IMG/VR virus record: IMGVR_UViG_3300017781_000159
Coordinates: 1 to 22,567 of that record
Strand: one strand, 5' to 3'
DNA: 22,567 bases
DNA from: a virus
The notes below the pieces were generated by a model, which saw only the letters and a program-made list of their open reading frames with translations, was not told the origin of the DNA and made no database searches. Positions 20,506 to 22,567 of this stretch are shown here, in pieces (the stretch's first letter is position 1; every line of letters begins with the position of its first letter). Position numbers and translations under genes: made by a program.

Positions 20506-20515
20506 AATAAATATG
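20506..20515 (-). promoter_or_regulatory. CATATTTATT element (candidate late promoter)
   Basis: Coding-strand CATATTTATT, one mismatch at the last base, 4 nt before the ATG at 20501. If it is used, the mRNA would be nearly leaderless. Confidence 0.4.
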
Positions 20516-20559
20516 CATTACACCAAAATAAATAGGTTAAAAGCCGGATATTCTTAAGT

Positions 20560-20706
20560 TTATCCTCCTATTGCATAACATATTAACATCCATAAATAAC
20601 ATGATACACACATGGCTGCAAATACACCCAATGTTCCTAATGCTTCTAATGGATTACTCTTTACCTCTTTCCAGGCTTCACTAAATAAAAATTTTAATTC
20701 TTTCAT
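20560..20706 (-). CDS. 48-aa single-TM membrane peptide
   Basis: Read directly from the minus strand: ATG at 20706-20704, TAA at 20562-20560. The peptide starts MKELKFLFSEAWKEVKSNPL, and about residues 22-48 are a TM helix with three Cys and a final GG. A class-A promoter box ends 41 nt upstream and an AAGAGAT segment precedes the ATG. The alternating charged-then-hydrophobic layout and the dedicated promoter argue for a real small membrane protein. Function is unknown; it may modulate the host membrane. Confidence 0.7.
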   Translation of the reverse strand: MKELKFLFSEAWKEVKSNPLEALGTLGVFAAMCVSCYLWMLICYAIGG

Positions 20707-20747
20707 ATCTCTTAATTTTTAATCTTTTATATCTAATTACTTATATA

Positions 20748-20779
20748 TAAAGATAAGGTAAATATCTCGTAATACCAAA
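20748..20779 (-). promoter_or_regulatory. Sigma-A-like promoter (class A) for the 48-aa gene
   Basis: Coding strand: TTTG, exactly 20 nt, TATCTTTA. The spacer begins GTATTACGAGATATTTACC, mixing the TTACGA of class B with the -7 box of class A. An AAAAAAGCTGCCAAAAGA tract lies upstream, partly in the 3' end of the nucleotidyltransferase gene. Confidence 0.75.
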
Positions 20780-20795
20780 TCTTTTGGCAGCTTTT

Positions 20796-21527
20796 TTAAA
20801 CTTTTTTACTGGTTGGCATTAACCATAAATCGGTATCATGACCAAATATTGCTTCTAATAAGAAAGGTATTTTTTGTATCAAGCCTAAACTCTTAACGGT
20901 ATCAACTTGCATCATCTTTTGAACTTCTTCTCTTATTCTTTCAGAAGAAACAACTTCTTCTAATTTACCTACTAGTTCTGGTTGCATCATTGCATCCCAT
21001 AATGGATCAGCTATTCTAAATCTTTTAGTAACACTAAATCTTAAAGCTCTTAATAATCTTAATGGATCATCCATCATTGTTGTCATTGGATCTAATGGAG
21101 TTCTTAAAGTCATTTGGTCTAATGCTTGCAATCCTCTCCATTCATCAATAATAGTACCATCTTCAGCTTTTGCTAAAGCATTAACGGTAAAATCTCTTCT
21201 CATTAAATCATCTGATAACGTACCTAATTCTAATATAGGTTTTCTTGTTCCAGGTATAACACCTACTTCTTTTCTAGCCATTACAAAATCAGCAACTGTA
21301 CCTTCATGTTTATGTCCTTTAGGAAACATTGCACGAACGGTAAAACAATCTTTGGTTTTTAAGAATACTTTGAATCCTTGATCTTTTAGAAAGGTTAGCA
21401 TTATATCCCAACCTTGATCAACGGTTTGATTTGTATCATCTAATACTACTGTGAAATCAATATCTTTAGTATGAACTCCCAGGATTTCATCTCTAACACA
21501 TCCACCTACTTCAAATAATTTTAACAT
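20796..21527 (-). CDS. tRNA nucleotidyltransferase / poly(A) polymerase family protein, short form
   Basis: 243 aa. The head domain has GGCVRDEILG (8-17), the DxD pair Asp22-Asp24 in TKDIDFTVV, a third acidic residue in GTVADFVMAR (Asp80), the RRDFTVNALA (110-119) neck motif and DDPLRLLRALRF (153-164) with SSERIREE (194-201). These are the motifs of class II CCA-adding enzymes. The usual bacterial enzyme is about 400 aa or more; here the body and tail domains end shortly after SSERIREE. It could repair 3' CCA ends of host or phage tRNA, or act as a poly(A) polymerase-like enzyme. No tRNA gene is seen in the window. A class-A promoter lies 24 nt upstream. Confidence 0.9.
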   Translation of the reverse strand: MLKLFEVGGCVRDEILGVHTKDIDFTVVLDDTNQTVDQGWDIMLTFLKDQGFKVFLKTKDCFTVRAMFPKGHKHEGTVADFVMARKEVGVIPGTRKPILELGTLSDDLMRRDFTVNALAKAEDGTIIDEWRGLQALDQMTLRTPLDPMTTMMDDPLRLLRALRFSVTKRFRIADPLWDAMMQPELVGKLEEVVSSERIREEVQKMMQVDTVKSLGLIQKIPFLLEAIFGHDTDLWLMPTSKKV

Positions 21528-21551
21528 ATCTTTATCTTTTTATCTTATATA

Positions 21552-21583
21552 TAAAGATAAGAAATATATTTCAATTAGGCAAA
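21552..21583 (-). promoter_or_regulatory. Sigma-A-like promoter (class A) for the nucleotidyltransferase gene
   Basis: Coding strand: TTTG, exactly 20 nt, TATCTTTA; the spacer CCTAATTGAAATATATTTCT is near identical to that before the ligase gene. The TTTG box directly abuts the stop codon of the upstream 66-aa gene. Confidence 0.75.
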
Positions 21584-21784
21584 TTATTTATTAGCTTTTT
21601 TTGATTTATTTTCGTGGTATAGTCGAACGACTTTATCTCTGGCGTATCTCCAGCAATCACGGGTATCACGATATCGATGATGATCTTGATCTCTCATCTT
21701 TTTTAATTGAGCATCAAATTTTCTTTTTAATTTAAGTTCTTTGATTTCCTCATGAATGTCCCAATATATATCTTCGTATGACAT
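21584..21784 (-). CDS. Small basic helical protein (66 aa)
   Basis: 66 aa, charged and rich in Lys, Arg, Asp, Tyr and His (DIYWDIHEEIKELKLKRKFD, then MRDQDHHRYRDTRDCWRYAR). It is predicted to form one long helix or helical hairpin, with no TM or signal peptide. No family is recognised. It starts 2 nt after the stop of the 54-aa gene (TAG TT ATG) and ends next to a promoter box, so it belongs to the two-gene unit that starts at 21951. Confidence 0.65.
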   Translation of the reverse strand: MSYEDIYWDIHEEIKELKLKRKFDAQLKKMRDQDHHRYRDTRDCWRYARDKVVRLYHENKSKKANK

Positions 21785-21786
21785 AA

Positions 21787-21951
21787 CTATTTATTTACAT
21801 AGGCCTTGACCTGTTCAACGACCTTTTTATAATTTTCTTCAGCATCATTGTAATTAGGAAATGTTTCGGCTTTTAAAAGTTCATTATTCTTTTTGATAGT
21901 TACTAATTTATCAACACATTCAACGGTAATATTTTTATTTTTATAGATCAT
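21787..21951 (-). CDS. 54-aa hypothetical protein
   Basis: Read directly from the minus strand: ATG at 21951-21949, TAG at 21789-21787. It begins MIYKNKNITVECVDKLVTIK with two strand-like segments, then a helix with FPNYNDAEENYKKVVEQVKA. The composition is normal for the phage. A class-B promoter box ends 22 nt upstream, with AAAGAT before the start, and the next gene follows after 2 nt. This gives reasonable support for a real gene of unknown function. Confidence 0.7.
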   Translation of the reverse strand: MIYKNKNITVECVDKLVTIKKNNELLKAETFPNYNDAEENYKKVVEQVKAYVNK

Positions 21952-21973
21952 ATCTTTATTTTTTAATTATACT

Positions 21974-22005
21974 ATAATATAATAAAAATATTTCGTAATT
22001 CCTAA
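21974..22005 (-). promoter_or_regulatory. Sigma-A-like promoter (class B)
   Basis: Coding strand: TTAG, exactly 20 nt, TATATTAT, with spacer GAATTACGAAATAT. The -33-type box abuts the stop codon of the upstream gene, as at 21580. Confidence 0.7.
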
Positions 22006-22551
22006 TTATCTTTCCATTTCTAAACGTCTGGACATTATATTATTTATTGCTCGTGCAGCAATTCGTTTCTGTCTTGGATCTAGTTGTTGATATGCTTTAT
22101 CTTTTTTCATAACTTTTTCTAATTCTTTATGGTTGCGGATCTTGGCATTTCTTTCTCCTGGATCAATATAGTTTTTTCCAAACATATAACTATTAAAAAC
22201 TGCCATACCATCTGCTTTTAGGCCATCTGTAGTTTTACCTTCTTCTATTCTAGAAGCTTCTAACTCTAATTCTGCATCTTGATATAATCCACCTAATGCT
22301 TTATCCATTTGAAGTTCTAAGTCTTTTTTCTTTTTAGTTAATTTAAGAGCAATATCTCTATGTTTAGCTAATTTTTTTTCATCGCCTGATTCTTTTGCTG
22401 CTTTATACATAGGAAAGTTCTTTTTAAGTGCATCAATAGTCTTTACTAGATCTCTTTGCACCTTTTGGACTTTGCTAGGAGTCATTTTAGCTTCTTGTAA
22501 AGCTTTAAAAAACTCTTCTCTGATAATTTCTTTTAATCTCGATGTTTTCAT
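22006..22551 (-). CDS. Lysine-rich putative virion/internal protein
   Basis: 181 aa, very rich in Lys, Glu, Leu and Ala, helical. It begins MKTSRLKEIIREEFFKALQE, an amphipathic segment similar to the N-termini at 5039 and 19801 and reminiscent of T4 capsid-targeting peptides (MKTYQEFIAEA). The segment LQE followed by Ala at 19-22 has the form of a T4 prohead-protease site (L/I-x-E). Coiled-coil stretches run about 25-105; DGMAVFNSYMFGKNYIDPGE (about 115-134) is the one globular-looking part. It could be an internal head protein or scaffold; it is not recognised as a named family. Only 16 nt of upstream sequence are in the window, with AAAGCAAGAAACT before the ATG. Confidence 0.75.
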   Translation of the reverse strand: MKTSRLKEIIREEFFKALQEAKMTPSKVQKVQRDLVKTIDALKKNFPMYKAAKESGDEKKLAKHRDIALKLTKKKKDLELQMDKALGGLYQDAELELEASRIEEGKTTDGLKADGMAVFNSYMFGKNYIDPGERNAKIRNHKELEKVMKKDKAYQQLDPRQKRIAARAINNIMSRRLEMER

Positions 22552-22567
22552 AGTTTCTTGCTTTACC

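Noticed and set aside
20502-20795. Possible tRNA gene in the gap next to the CCA-type enzyme
   Set aside because: No cloverleaf or T-loop-like sequence was found by eye; the gap holds the 48-aa gene, a promoter and a CATATTTATT element.

Overview
This window is an AT-rich stretch (roughly 30 % G+C by eye) of a tailed double-stranded DNA phage with a T4-like (myovirus) particle. Every gene I accept lies on the minus strand, so transcription runs from base 22567 towards base 1. The left end is a baseplate block: a gp5-like hub, a gp25-like wedge, a gp6-like wedge and associated virion proteins, preceded by a gp55-like late sigma factor. Several independent signs point to a Bacteroidota (probably marine flavobacterial) host. 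These are nine promoter-like elements of the Bacteroidota sigma-A type (TTTG or TTAG, then TAnnTTTA) with an identical 20-nt spacer, a histone H1-like protein of the type common in Bacteroidota, a small protein resembling the Bacteroidota family DUF4494, an outer-membrane protein whose signal peptide ends ...QAQ, and a lipoprotein. The host assignment is inference.

Layout in transcription order (right to left). 22551-20796: a lysine-rich putative virion or internal protein, two small unknowns and a short CCA-adding-type nucleotidyltransferase. 20706-18527: an envelope and nucleoid block with a 48-aa membrane peptide, an acidic 71-aa protein, a histone H1-like protein, a coiled-coil/TM protein resembling XhlA, a 132-aa protein, an outer-membrane beta-barrel protein and a 73-aa two-TM protein, closed by a clear rho-independent terminator. 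18370-15210: a run of small, tightly packed conserved phage genes around one SAM-dependent methyltransferase. 15112-14269: an Hsp20-DUF2061 pair bounded by 15-bp inverted repeats. 14065-9678: ATP-dependent ligase, lipoprotein, UvdE UV-damage endonuclease, a 57-aa gene, a coiled-coil membrane protein and a basic Cys-containing protein. 9639-6868: ClpP-like protease, GroES-like co-chaperonin, HD-domain protein, a small membrane protein and the gp55-like sigma factor. 6831-1: the baseplate block.

The regulatory DNA is the most striking part. Two signal families sit almost exclusively between genes. One is the nine sigma-A-like elements, upstream of metabolic, repair and host-interaction genes. 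The other is a CATATTTATA element (six copies) upstream of virion, chaperone and nucleoid genes; its reverse complement contains TATAAATA, the T4 late-promoter sequence. With the encoded gp55-like factor this suggests an early/middle versus late switch readable from the sequence. In four cases the element lies 4-5 nt from the start codon, which predicts leaderless mRNAs. Beside the virion genes, the phage carries a proteostasis set (ClpP, GroES, Hsp20), a repair pair (UvdE, ligase) and an envelope set (beta-barrel protein, lipoprotein, small TM proteins). No tRNA genes, CRISPR arrays, insertion sequences or integrase were seen.
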